Program-made: the position numbers and the translations under genes | Part shown: piece after piece, positions 1-8,872 of the stretch | Numbering within the stretch: the first letter of the stretch is position 1 | How the letters are laid out: every line of letters begins with the position of its first letter | Notes under the pieces: model-generated | What the model was told of the DNA's origin: nothing | The model's input: only the letters and a program-made list of their open reading frames with translations | Database searches by the model: none | Origin: Cellulomonas timonensis | GTDB taxonomy: Bacteria; Actinomycetota; Actinomycetes; Actinomycetales; Cellulomonadaceae | DNA: 64,000 bases | Assembly (NCBI RefSeq): GCF_900046455.1 | Contig: NZ_FCOT01000013.1 | Span: forward strand, 496,001-560,000 | Reading direction: 5' to 3'

Positions 1-2939
1 ATCTGCTCGAAGCCCTGGACCGCGAGGCGGCCGTTCGTGGTGCCGGACAGCGCCAGGATCGTCTCGCACACGTGCTGCGCGGTCGTCAGGCGTGGCCGCC
101 CCGCCGTCGGGCCCGTGGTGACCGTCCCGTTGAGCCGCCCGAGCGCCTCGACCTCCGGCTCCGGCGAGTACGTGACGCCCTTCGTCACCATCCCCGCCTT
201 GGCGGTCAGCGGGCCGAGCGCCTCCCACCGGTCGGCGATGGTCGTGTAGTCGCGCTCCACGACGACGAGCTTGGGCATCGTGACGCCCGGCACCAGCTCG
301 GCCTGCTCGGGCACCAGGCCGTAGGGAGTGCTGAGCTCGTCGGGGGTGTCGTGCAGCAGCGGCGCCGCCACGAGGTCCTCGCGCACGCCGAGATGCTCCG
401 CTCCGAGCCGCTGCACCTCGCGCGCGAGCGTGGCGAACGTGTCGAAGTCGGTGCGGGTCTGCCACGGCGGCGCGATCGCGGGGTTGAACGAGTGCACGAA
501 CGGGTGCATGTCGGTGGTCGACAGGTCGTGCTTCTCGTACCAGGTGGCGGTCGGCAGCACGACGTCGCTGAACAGCGTGGTGGACGTCATCCGGAAGTCG
601 CTCGTGACGAGCAGGTCGAGCTTCCCGCGCGGCGCCTCGTCATGCCACTCCATGCTCACGGGGCGGCGTCCGGGCAAGGACTCCTCGGCCCGCACCGCGT
701 TGTCGGTGCCCAGCAGGTGCCGCAGGAAGTACTCGTTGCCCTTGCCGGACGAGCCGAGCAGGTTCGCCCGCCACACCGTCAGCACCCGGGGGAAGTTCGC
801 GGGGTCGTCGGGGTCCTCGCACGCGAACCGCAGCCGCCCGGCCTCGAGCTCGTCCACGACGTGCTGTGCGGGCTCCTTGCCCTGCGCGCGCGCCTCGTCG
901 ACGAGGTCGAGCGGGTTGCGGTTGAACGTGGGGTAGGAGGGCATCCACCCGCGTCGCGCCGACTCCACGAGGCAGTCGGCGGTGGTGCGCCCGGCGAACG
1001 CGCCCTCGGCGAGCGGGCTGGCCAGCGCGTCGGCGGGCAGCCCGTCGTAGCGCCACTGGTCCGTCGCGAGGTACCAGAACGCCGTGCTGATCATGTGGCG
1101 CGGCGGGCGTGACCAGTCCAGGCCGTTGGCGTACTGCGCCCACCCGGTGACGGGCCGGCACTTCTCCTGCCCGACGTAGTGCGCCCAGCCGCCGCCGTTG
1201 ACGCCCTGGCACCCGGTCATCGTCACCAGGGCGAGGAACGCGCGGTAGATCGTGTCGGAGTGGAACCAGTGGTTGGTCCCGGCGCCCATGAGGATCATCG
1301 AGCGCCCGCCCGACGCCTCGGCGTTCGCGGCGAACTCCCGTCCGATCCGCTCCGCCGTCGCGGCGGGCACCGAGGTGATCTCCTCCTGCCACGCGGGCGT
1401 GCCGGGGCTGGCCGGGTCGTCGTAGCCCGTGGGCCAATCGCCCGGCAGCCCCTCGCGCCCCACGCCGTACTGCGCGAGCATCAGATCGAAGACCGTGGTG
1501 ACGAGATGGTCGCCGATCCGCCGCACGGGCACGCCGCGCCGCACGATCCCGGCGCCGCCCTGGTGCTCGTCGCCGGGCTGCGGCGCCACGTCGAAGCGCG
1601 GCAGGTCGATGGCGACGGCGGCGCCGTCCCAGTCGGCCGCGTCGGCCACCGACAGCACGGGGTCGATGTCCCCGAGGTCGAGGTTCCACCGCCCCGCCTG
1701 CGCGGGGTCGAACCGGTGCCCGAGCGTCCCCGGCGGGACCACGGCCTCGCCCGACGCGTCCAGGACGACCGTCTGGAACGCCGCGTCGCGGTCCGCGCTG
1801 GGGGTGGGGAGCAGGTCGCCCGTGAGGAACTTGTCCGGCACCCAGCCGTCCTCGCGCGCCTTGAGCCGCACCAGGTGCGGGGCGTCGGTGAACTGCGTCA
1901 TGTACGACGCGAACTGCTCGGTGCGGCGGTCGACCAAGAACTCGCGCAGGATGACGTGCCCCATCGCGATCGCCAGCGCGCCGTCGGTGCCGGGGTGCGG
2001 GGCCAGCCACTCGTCGGCGAACTTGCTGTTGTCGGCGTAGTCCGGCGAGACGGTGACGACCTTCTGCCCGCGGTACCGGGCCTCCGTCATGAAATGCGCG
2101 TCGGGCGTGCGGGTCACGGGGACGTTCGAGCCCCACATCATCAGGTAGCTCGCGTTCCACCAGTCGGCGGACTCCGGGACATCGGTCTGGTCGCCGAAGA
2201 CCTGCGGCGAGGCGACCGGCAGGTCGGCGTACCAGTCGTAGAACGACAGCATCGTGCCGCCGAGCATTGACACGAACCGGGACCCGGCGCCGTGCGAGAC
2301 CATCGACATCGCGGGGATGGGGGAGAAGCCCGCGATCCGGTCGGGCCCGTACTCCTTGATGGTGTGCACATGCGCAGCGGCGACGATCTCGGCCGCCTCA
2401 TCCCACGTGGCACGGACCAGGCCGCCCTTGCCGCGGGCCGACTTGTAGGCCCGCGAGGTCTCGGGGTCGGATGTGACCTCGGCCCACGCCAGCACCGGGT
2501 CGCCGGTGCGCTGCTTGGCCGCGCGGTAGGCCTGCAGCAGCACACCGCGCACATACGGGTAGCGGATGCGCGTGGGGGAGTACGTGTACCAGGAGAACGC
2601 GGCGCCGCGCGGGCAGCCGCGAGGCTCGTACTCGGGGGAGTCCGGTCCGACCGACGGGTAGTCGGTCTGCTGCGTCTCCCACGTGATGATGCCGTCCTTG
2701 ACGTACACCTTCCACGAGCACGACCCGGTGCAGTTCACGCCGTGCGTGGAGCGCACCACCTTGTCGTGCGACCAGCGGTCGCGGTAGAACGCGTCGCCCT
2801 GGCGGCCGCCCTGGAGGAAGACGGCGCGGAGGTCCTCGGAGACCTCGCCGCGGCGCAGGTGCGAGCCGAGGCGCAGCAGCCGGTCGATAGCGGCGTTGTC
2901 CGTGCCGGCCGTGCGCGGCGCGTCGGTGGGTGTGGGCAT
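1..2939 (-). CDS. narG: Respiratory nitrate reductase alpha subunit NarG (3' end outside window)
   Basis: Catalytic subunit of the membrane-bound quinol:nitrate oxidoreductase; it reduces nitrate to nitrite at a Mo-bis-MGD centre on the cytoplasmic face. About 979 codons of the usual ~1,230 are present; the C-terminus and the rest of narGHJI lie beyond position 1. The [4Fe-4S] FS0 ligand set is seen as His66, Cys70, Cys74 and Cys109 with the family spacing x3-x3-x34. The Mo-ligand region reads SPDYADNSKFADEW, and the last residues (CETILALSGTTNGR) match the NarG C-terminal region. I checked the frame at several places and found no frameshift. The ATG lies 12 bases after narK, so the two form one operon, a common actinobacterial arrangement. 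Confidence 0.96.
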   Translation of the reverse strand, partial: MPTPTDAPRTAGTDNAAIDRLLRLGSHLRRGEVSEDLRAVFLQGGRQGDAFYRDRWSHDKVVRSTHGVNCTGSCSWKVYVKDGIITWETQQTDYPSVGPDSPEYEPRGCPRGAAFSWYTYSPTRIRYPYVRGVLLQAYRAAKQRTGDPVLAWAEVTSDPETSRAYKSARGKGGLVRATWDEAAEIVAAAHVHTIKEYGPDRIAGFSPIPAMSMVSHGAGSRFVSMLGGTMLSFYDWYADLPVASPQVFGDQTDVPESADWWNASYLMMWGSNVPVTRTPDAHFMTEARYRGQKVVTVSPDYADNSKFADEWLAPHPGTDGALAIAMGHVILREFLVDRRTEQFASYMTQFTDAPHLVRLKAREDGWVPDKFLTGDLLPTPSADRDAAFQTVVLDASGEAVVPPGTLGHRFDPAQAGRWNLDLGDIDPVLSVADAADWDGAAVAIDLPRFDVAPQPGDEHQGGAGIVRRGVPVRRIGDHLVTTVFDLMLAQYGVGREGLPGDWPTGYDDPASPGTPAWQEEITSVPAATAERIGREFAANAEASGGRSMILMGAGTNHWFHSDTIYRAFLALVTMTGCQGVNGGGWAHYVGQEKCRPVTGWAQYANGLDWSRPPRHMISTAFWYLATDQWRYDGLPADALASPLAEGAFAGRTTADCLVESARRGWMPSYPTFNRNPLDLVDEARAQGKEPAQHVVDELEAGRLRFACEDPDDPANFPRVLTVWRANLLGSSGKGNEYFLRHLLGTDNAVRAEESLPGRRPVSMEWHDEAPRGKLDLLVTSDFRMTSTTLFSDVVLPTATWYEKHDLSTTDMHPFVHSFNPAIAPPWQTRTDFDTFATLAREVQRLGAEHLGVREDLVAAPLLHDTPDELSTPYGLVPEQAELVPGVTMPKLVVVERDYTTIADRWEALGPLTAKAGMVTKGVTYSPEPEVEALGRLNGTVTTGPTAGRPRLTTAQHVCETILALSGTTNGRLAVQGFEQ

Positions 2940-2951
2940 GGCTCCTCGTTC

Positions 2952-4259
2952 TCAGCTCGGGCGACGTGCGCCGGGCCGCGCGTAGTTGGACCAGGTCAGC
3001 CAGGTGCACAGCGCGAAGTACGCCGCAGCGCCGATGAAGAACGCTCGCGGGCTCCACACGGACAGGGCCATGCCCACGAGGAACGGCCCGAACGCCGCGA
3101 TGGCGGACGTGAAGCCGATGACGCCACCGGCCTGCCGGCGGTCGAAGATCATGGGCATCTGCTTGAACGTCCCCGCGTTCCCGATGCCCGCGAACGTGAA
3201 GATCGCCAGCATCCCCACGAGGAACCAGGTGAACTGGCCGACGTCGTGCGGGTCTAGGAAGAACAGCGTGAACACCGTGCTTGCGGTCATGCCGATGCCC
3301 GCCACGAGCGTCCACACCGCGCCGCCGAACCTGTCGCACAGCGGCCCCCACGCCGCCCGGGTGAGCGACCCGAGCAGCGGGCCGAGGAAGGCGAACTTCA
3401 GCGGGTCGGGGGCGTTGGCGAAGTGTCCGTACTCGTTGAGGATCAGCAGGCCGAGCTGCGCGGCGAAGCCCGAGAACGCCCCGAACGTCATCGTGTAGAT
3501 CGCCGTCATGAGCCACGTGTCGCGGTTGGAGAAGATGTCGAGCTGCTGCCGGAAGTTCGCTGTCACGGGCACGCGGCGCAGGAACAGCGCCGCCATCACG
3601 ATGCCGGCCACGACCCACGGGATGAGCACCAGCCCGGCGTTGTGCAGCCAGAGCCGCCCGCCGTCGACGGTGGTCTGCGGGGTGAGCGCCGCCGTGCCGA
3701 GCAGGCCGAAGCCGACCACCCACGGCACCAGGAACTGGATGAGGCTGACCCCGAAGTTGCCCAGGCCCGCCTGGAGCCCCAGCGCTGTGCCGGACATCCG
3801 CCGCGGGAAGAAGTAGCTCGTCGACGGCATGAAGCCGGCGAACGCGCCACCGCCGATCCCGGTGGCGGCGGCCAGCAGGATGAGGACGCTGTAGGGGGTC
3901 GTGGCGTCACGAACGGCGAGGGCCCAGCCGATCATCGGGATCAACAGGAGCGTCGCGCTGCCCCCGACCAGCGTCCGGGTGCCGAGCACCGGCGGCAGGA
4001 ACATGAACACCAGCCGCATCAGCCCGCCGGCCAGGCCCGGCACCGCGACCAGCCAGTACAGCTGGCCCGGGCTGAGGTCGAAGCCGATCATCGTGAGCCG
4101 CGGGGCGATCGCGGACACCAGGTACCAGACGGCGAACGCGAGGGTCAGGTTGTACGTGGTGATCGACAGCGTCCGCCACGCCAGCCGGCGGTCCCAGGTG
4201 TCCGCGTTCTCGGGATCCCAGCTGGTCAGATCACGGGTCGTGCTCGTCTGTGCGGCCAT
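2952..4259 (-). CDS. narK: NarK-type nitrate/nitrite transporter (MFS)
   Basis: Major facilitator superfamily permease of about 435 residues that would import nitrate and/or export nitrite for the reductase encoded just downstream. The sequence has about a dozen hydrophobic segments, the NarK-like loop with FPRRMSGTALGLQAG, and glycine-rich helices typical of nitrate porters (GLGNFGVSLIQF). I chose the ATG at 4259, preceded by AAGGGAG at good spacing, rather than a TTG two codons upstream. It is the first gene of the narK-narG operon. No convincing FNR-like palindrome was seen upstream, so the expected anaerobic control is not demonstrated here. Whether it is a symporter or an antiporter cannot be decided from the sequence. 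Confidence 0.93.
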   Translation of the reverse strand: MAAQTSTTRDLTSWDPENADTWDRRLAWRTLSITTYNLTLAFAVWYLVSAIAPRLTMIGFDLSPGQLYWLVAVPGLAGGLMRLVFMFLPPVLGTRTLVGGSATLLLIPMIGWALAVRDATTPYSVLILLAAATGIGGGAFAGFMPSTSYFFPRRMSGTALGLQAGLGNFGVSLIQFLVPWVVGFGLLGTAALTPQTTVDGGRLWLHNAGLVLIPWVVAGIVMAALFLRRVPVTANFRQQLDIFSNRDTWLMTAIYTMTFGAFSGFAAQLGLLILNEYGHFANAPDPLKFAFLGPLLGSLTRAAWGPLCDRFGGAVWTLVAGIGMTASTVFTLFFLDPHDVGQFTWFLVGMLAIFTFAGIGNAGTFKQMPMIFDRRQAGGVIGFTSAIAAFGPFLVGMALSVWSPRAFFIGAAAYFALCTWLTWSNYARPGARRPS

Positions 4260-4906
4260 CTGCAACTCCCTTGTGGCGGCAGCCGTCCTGGTCCGGTCGG
4301 GGCCAGGATGGCGTGGTGCTCACCAGGGGTGCGAACCCGTAGACCGTGGAAAATCTCTCACCGCCTTCCAGGGCATCCGGGATTGGTTCACACGGTCGTG
4401 CCAGCCGTCCGACCCAACATCCATCCCGCGATCCAACAGCCGTCCTACGCCCCGAGAAGGGCTCTGCACGCGCCTCTATCCGGCGTAGGCGCGGGCGACC
4501 TCAGAGCAACGTGCCGGCGAAGGCCGCCGGGCAGTTCTTCCGCTGGCATCCGCCACGCGGAGCGCTGGTGCGGCGATCGGCGCGAGCGCGTCAGAGTCAA
4601 GAGGTCGCCCGCTCCCGGTACTCGGGCGACACCTCCAGCGGGTAATCCAGTCGGCGATTGGCGGTGCGGCCCCTCTTGCCCTCGTCAACATCGCGAGGGG
4701 CGGGTGTCGATGACCGCGGTCGGGCCGGGCGTCGGAAGCAATCCGATGGGCCCTCCAAGTAGCAACGTGGCCCAGCGAGCACAGTGCCGGTCGCCAGGAG
4801 AGAGCGTCTGGATTGTCCGGTCGGCCGAACGTCGCGGAGGCGCACGACGTCAGAACACGGCCTGCAGTACCGGTATGCCGATCCTGCCAGCGGTTGACCA
4901 GGCTCT
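4260..4906. other. Gene-free stretch between narK and the NACHT gene
   Basis: About 650 bases hold the narK promoter side and the upstream region of the NACHT gene. Open frames here are short and lack coding character. One exception is a minus-strand frame ending at about 4597, whose last thirty or so codons read like a protein C-terminus (RRLDYPLEVSPEYRER); it may be the relic of a lost gene. No tRNA, terminal inverted repeat or transposase was seen. Confidence 0.5.
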
Positions 4907-7819
4907 ATGGTGACGGACAACGAAGGGCCGGAGTTGAGCGAAGGGGCAGATGTGGACGCCGCGACATTGTCGATCTTGACCACCGTTGTAGGCAACGTGG
5001 CAACGTCTGCTGTCATGGGTGCAGGTCGCATGCTCGGCAGAGCATCAGCCGAACAATCTGTCGATCGCGGCCCGGAGGTGACCTTGACTGATGATGGCTC
5101 GGTCATCATTCAACTCGCCGACGCCAACAGACTGGTCGCAGTCATGGAGGGCCCGTATGTCTCGGCCCTCACGGAAGCTTACGTATTTGCGCGTATTCTC
5201 GCGCCGGTGCACGGCGATGCACCCGCGGAATTGGCCTTTATCGAAGAGGTGCGCGACGATTTCAAACGGCACTTGAGTAGAGTCGATGAGTTGGGTGCAT
5301 CGGCGGCTGCTATCGAATACCTGTGGGTGAACCTCACAGAATATCTAGACTCCGTCGTCATGGCGAGCGAGATACATGACTTGCTCGATCCTGACGAACT
5401 GAACCGCCTTGCTCGAATGGACGTGCACGGCAAACTCGACCAGGAGAGCATTAAAGCACCAAGATTCCTGAGGGACCTTGCCAGCATCCTCCGAGATCCA
5501 ACTCGGCTAGAGCGAGCATACTCATTCGGAAGCGACATAAACGCGCACTATGTGCAAGTGCACACCGACATGCGACTAGAGCACACGCTCGAGAGTGCGC
5601 CTCGAGAGGGTACGGCGCGCCTGCTGTTCGACAGCATATATATCTCGCGGGCAGTCCGCACGGCAGAAGGCGAGACGATTCAAACCGATGTCGCGCTCGA
5701 TCTGACGCGCCGTGGTCGATTCGTCATAACCGGCGCGCCAGGCGCAGGCAAGTCGACCCTGATGCAGCATGTTGTTCGACAAGTGGCGACGGAAGACGGG
5801 GTTCGTGTACCGCTTTTGGTGCGCATCAGAGAGTTTTCGTCGGACAGGCCGGTACTGATTGACGAAATCGTTGCCGCCATTCGACGCGACCTTCAGATGC
5901 ATGATGTAGGCGTGGATGAAATCGAGGCAATGCTCACCCTTGGGAGAGCAACGGTTCTCTTTGACGGACTCGATGAGGCACTGGACTTGCCTCGGCGACG
6001 CATAGTCACCGCGGCGATAGATGCTTTCTCCCACAGATTCCCACTGACAAGCGTGATTGTAACCAGCAGGGTTGTGGGGTACGAACAGGCGGCTTTGAGT
6101 GCCGCGTTCAAAGTTCTCGCCCTTCTGGACTTCACGGACACTCAGATCATGGAATACGCGCGGATTTGGTTCAGGCAGAATCTCAGCTATGAAGGAGACG
6201 TCGAGGTCTTCTACGGCGAACTTGACACAATACCTGACCTGCGCTCAAACCCGCTCATGCTTTCTCTCATTTGCGCCCTGTACCGAGCTCGCGGCCACGT
6301 GCCGCGAAACAGGCGGCAAGTTTACGCCGAATGTGCTGACTTGCTGTTTAATCGGTGGGACCCGATGCGTCGGATCACTCAACCCGTCGACCAGGTGCAA
6401 CACGGTCAAGACCTAATGCAAGAAATTGCCTTGTGGTACTTTAAATCAGCGTCGGCTCAGGCTGGCGTCGAGCAGCGCCAACTCGAGGCCGTGGTGCAGC
6501 ATTTTTTCGTAGATACCGCCGGGGTCCTCCCATCCGAGGCCAGACGCAGAGCCGCGTCGTTTATTGACTACTGTTCGGGCCGCGCATGGCTCCTGACTTG
6601 GGTGACAATGAACGAGAATGGCGAGAAGTTGTACACGTTCACACACCGAACGTTTATGGAGTACTTTGCGGCAGAAGGTTTGGCACGCAGTTCCGCCGAC
6701 ACTGATGTGCTTGTCCATCACGTCTTGAACGCGTACCGAGAGAACGGCAGTTCGGTCGTGCCTGAACTAGTCGTTCAATCGGCGGAATATGCTCGAAGAG
6801 GTCAGGGCCGGGCCGTCATTCGCGGTATCGAAGCATACGAGCGAAAGCTCGGCCGCCGCCACGTGGGCACATACCTGGCCCTTCGGGTTCGTCTTGCCGG
6901 GGTACTCACACTCCCTGCGTCGTTCATCGAGCCGCTATTCAAGGAGTGTCTCGAGGCATTAGCGAGCCAAAGCGCAGACACGTATGGAGTGCTGCTCGAG
7001 ATGATGCGACTCCCGCGTGATCAGCGAAACCGCCTTGTTGCACATTTGGCTGGTGATCCCGAGATTGAGACGCCGCTTGGCGAAGAGTCAGTACGTCGAC
7101 GATGGGCCGCGGACTTTCTTGAGCGTTGGGCTCAAGTGGTGCTTCGGCGAGATGCGAATACGAGTGAGTCGCAAGAATGGGTCCCCCAACTCACTGACCT
7201 CTGGCAACTACTGCGGGAAGAGCCTGGCTTCGCACCGGGCCCTGTTAGCCGACTCTATTTCTGGAAAGAGGGTTTCGATAGTAACAGTCTAGAGGGCGAC
7301 GAGTTGGGCGCCTATTTGAGTCTCGGCCGCGGAATGCGGACTCGGAGCAAGGTTCTGTTCGCTGTGCATGAACTTGCACAGCGCGACAACGAAGGACACC
7401 CTGGGCGGGCTGAGATTCTTGCTCAACTACCCAACGTGTCACAAGCAGAGCGGTTCGGATTTGATGACGGGATGGACTACTTTCGCGAACTCGACGAGTT
7501 TCGGCGGATCGTGGATCCATCGGGTTGGAGTGTCTCGATACGGCGCGGAATCGGGGTGCTCGCTATGGTGGTATTTGAATCTGCCTCGGATCTGGCGGAA
7601 CAGGCGGCGGTTGCACTCGCAAACCTTGCGGGTTTTGATCTCGTGGTCGCTGCGGCCGGCAGGCGCCCCGGGGTGGCGAACCGCACTGGGCTTGTTGAGG
7701 CCGCCCGCGGCGAGATGCGTCGATTCGGCTTGCCTCGTTGGGCGGACGAGTGGGCTAGTGGGCGCGTCCACCTTATAGCGGTCGAACATGATGAGTTTGA
7801 CGACGAGATGTCGTTTTGA
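4907..7819 (+). CDS. NACHT-domain STAND NTPase, candidate phage-defence protein
   Basis: A 970-residue protein of the signal-transducing NTPase class. Residues 1-240 are mostly helical and match no domain I know. The NTPase core has Walker A GAPGAGKST (276-284), Walker B ATVLFDGLDEALD (348-360), with the acidic pair following the hhhhD as in NACHT proteins, and a sensor-like VIVTSR (383-388). Around 448 comes NPLML and at 578-593 FTHRTFMEYFAAEGLA, both typical of the winged-helix end of NACHT modules. Residues 600-970 are helical and could be the sensor; no nuclease, protease or TIR motif was seen. Family knowledge: bacterial NACHT proteins include antiphage systems that act by abortive infection. 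The gene is monocistronic, lacks a clear Shine-Dalgarno sequence and is clearly less GC-rich than its neighbours, suggesting transfer. The defence role is inference. Confidence 0.85.
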   Translation: MVTDNEGPELSEGADVDAATLSILTTVVGNVATSAVMGAGRMLGRASAEQSVDRGPEVTLTDDGSVIIQLADANRLVAVMEGPYVSALTEAYVFARILAPVHGDAPAELAFIEEVRDDFKRHLSRVDELGASAAAIEYLWVNLTEYLDSVVMASEIHDLLDPDELNRLARMDVHGKLDQESIKAPRFLRDLASILRDPTRLERAYSFGSDINAHYVQVHTDMRLEHTLESAPREGTARLLFDSIYISRAVRTAEGETIQTDVALDLTRRGRFVITGAPGAGKSTLMQHVVRQVATEDGVRVPLLVRIREFSSDRPVLIDEIVAAIRRDLQMHDVGVDEIEAMLTLGRATVLFDGLDEALDLPRRRIVTAAIDAFSHRFPLTSVIVTSRVVGYEQAALSAAFKVLALLDFTDTQIMEYARIWFRQNLSYEGDVEVFYGELDTIPDLRSNPLMLSLICALYRARGHVPRNRRQVYAECADLLFNRWDPMRRITQPVDQVQHGQDLMQEIALWYFKSASAQAGVEQRQLEAVVQHFFVDTAGVLPSEARRRAASFIDYCSGRAWLLTWVTMNENGEKLYTFTHRTFMEYFAAEGLARSSADTDVLVHHVLNAYRENGSSVVPELVVQSAEYARRGQGRAVIRGIEAYERKLGRRHVGTYLALRVRLAGVLTLPASFIEPLFKECLEALASQSADTYGVLLEMMRLPRDQRNRLVAHLAGDPEIETPLGEESVRRRWAADFLERWAQVVLRRDANTSESQEWVPQLTDLWQLLREEPGFAPGPVSRLYFWKEGFDSNSLEGDELGAYLSLGRGMRTRSKVLFAVHELAQRDNEGHPGRAEILAQLPNVSQAERFGFDDGMDYFRELDEFRRIVDPSGWSVSIRRGIGVLAMVVFESASDLAEQAAVALANLAGFDLVVAAAGRRPGVANRTGLVEAARGEMRRFGLPRWADEWASGRVHLIAVEHDEFDDEMSF

Positions 7820-8042
7820 CGGCGGCCGGGTAGTTCAGTCTGTTGTGAATGGTATGATCTGTTGCCTAGTTGGGCCGTTCTTTTGGGTTTGGATCAGAAT
7901 GACTCGGCAGAGAATGTAGAGACGGCCCGGCTCGAGCGGTTGGCATTTCGGGATGCAGAGTCCTGTCGGGGTGCGCGGCCGTCGGAGTTTGTCAGTTGCA
8001 AGGTCTGGCTCCGACGACCGTGCCTCGACGCTTGGGAGAGGG

Positions 8043-8230
8043 GTGGTCGCGGTGTCGCTGCACACCCCGGACGACGAGCCGCGCGTCTCGCTGATCCCGA
8101 TCAACACCCGATACAGCGTGGACGAGACGTTCGACGTCCGGCCTATCACTACTTCGAGGTGACCGGTCGGCGGGTGGCGATCGAGTTCGTGCTGATCAAG
8201 TACATGAACGATCAGGCGCGGCGACGCTAG
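8043..8230 (+). pseudogene. Remnant of an rlmN-like 23S rRNA methyltransferase gene
   Basis: Two overlapping frames together recover a piece of RlmN, the radical-SAM enzyme that methylates A2503 of 23S rRNA. The first frame (from 8043) reads VAVSLHTPDDEPR and then LIPINTRYSVDE. After one indel near 8135-8145 the second frame continues with HYFEVTGRRVAIEF and KYMNDQAR, then a stop at 8228-8230. RlmN proteins contain SLHAPDD, VPxNTRW, TGRRVSIEYALI and NDQAWRA in this order. The radical-SAM cysteine region and the C-terminus are missing, so this is about 60 codons of a dead gene. An intact rlmN is presumably elsewhere. The flanking sequence from 7820 holds nothing else I recognise. Confidence 0.72.
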
Positions 8231-8272
8231 CGCGTATGGGCGCGCGTCGGAGGTGTTGTGCGGACGCGCTAG
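8227..8272 (-). terminator. Inverted repeat at the end of nrdG, possible terminator
   Basis: CTAGCGCGT and ACGCGCTAG form a perfect 9-base inverted repeat spanning the nrdG stop codon, with further pairing inside. There is no T-run, so its role as a terminator is uncertain. Confidence 0.35.
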
Positions 8273-8871
8273 ATCAACGGCCGCCGCTCGACCTGCTCGA
8301 AGGTGGTCGACGCGTCGGTCCGGCGCTCCCACAGCCGCACCTCGCCCGCGGCGAGTGACGCCCGCACGTCGACGATCCGCTGGTTGCTGCTGCCCCGGAA
8401 CTGCAGCCCCGGGTCTCGCAGCTCGCGACGGAACGGCCCGTCCACCAGCACGTCCACCTCGTGCAGCAGCGCGACCTTGTCGTCGCTGTCGGCGAGCAGC
8501 TCCTCGAAGGTGTAGCCCGACCACGCCCACACGTCCTTGGCGTGGCGGAGCTCCCGGCGCATGCGCGTGATCAGCCGCAGGCACACGCCGGTGTTGAGGA
8601 ACGGCTCGCCGCCCAGCAAGGTCAGCCCCTGGACGGACTCGTGGCCTAGGTCCGCAAGGATCCGGTCCTCGAGCTCGTCGGTGTAGGGACGGCCGTAGCG
8701 GAAGCTCCACGTGGCCTCGTTGAAGCAGCCCTCACAGGCGAACAGGCAGCCGCTGACGTACAGGCTGCACCGCACGCCCTCGCCGTCGACGAACTGGAAG
8801 GGCTTGTAGTCCCCGACGTGGCCCTGGCTGAGCTTCTCGGACAGCCACTCGCGGGGGAGCGGGGTCCGCAC
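8269..8871 (-). CDS. nrdG: Anaerobic ribonucleotide reductase activase NrdG
   Basis: Radical-SAM enzyme that installs the glycyl radical on NrdD. The protein is about 200 residues, normal for the family, with the CxxxCxxC cluster motif at Cys42, Cys46 and Cys49 (GCLFACEGC). The SAM-binding glycine-rich segment LLGGEPFLN follows. It lies directly behind nrdD with one base between the two genes, so the genes are co-transcribed and probably translationally coupled. The residues after about 185 (the TTFEQVERRPLI tail) are family-typical. Its presence shows the cell can make dNTPs without oxygen. Confidence 0.95.
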   Translation of the reverse strand: MRTPLPREWLSEKLSQGHVGDYKPFQFVDGEGVRCSLYVSGCLFACEGCFNEATWSFRYGRPYTDELEDRILADLGHESVQGLTLLGGEPFLNTGVCLRLITRMRRELRHAKDVWAWSGYTFEELLADSDDKVALLHEVDVLVDGPFRRELRDPGLQFRGSSNQRIVDVRASLAAGEVRLWERRTDASTTFEQVERRPLI

Positions 8872-8872
8872 C

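Noticed and set aside
1-2939. Possible frameshift near the 3' end of the narG part
   Set aside because: An apparent change of frame came from my own miscounting; recounting puts the C-terminal motif in the same frame as the start.
4315-4345. Possible tRNA T-arm (GGTGCGAACCCGT) upstream of narK
   Set aside because: No matching acceptor or anticodon arms can be built around it.
7862-8230. Intact 122-codon gene after the NACHT gene
   Set aside because: The conserved RlmN-like segments lie in two different frames, and the rest of the frame has no protein character. It is a remnant.
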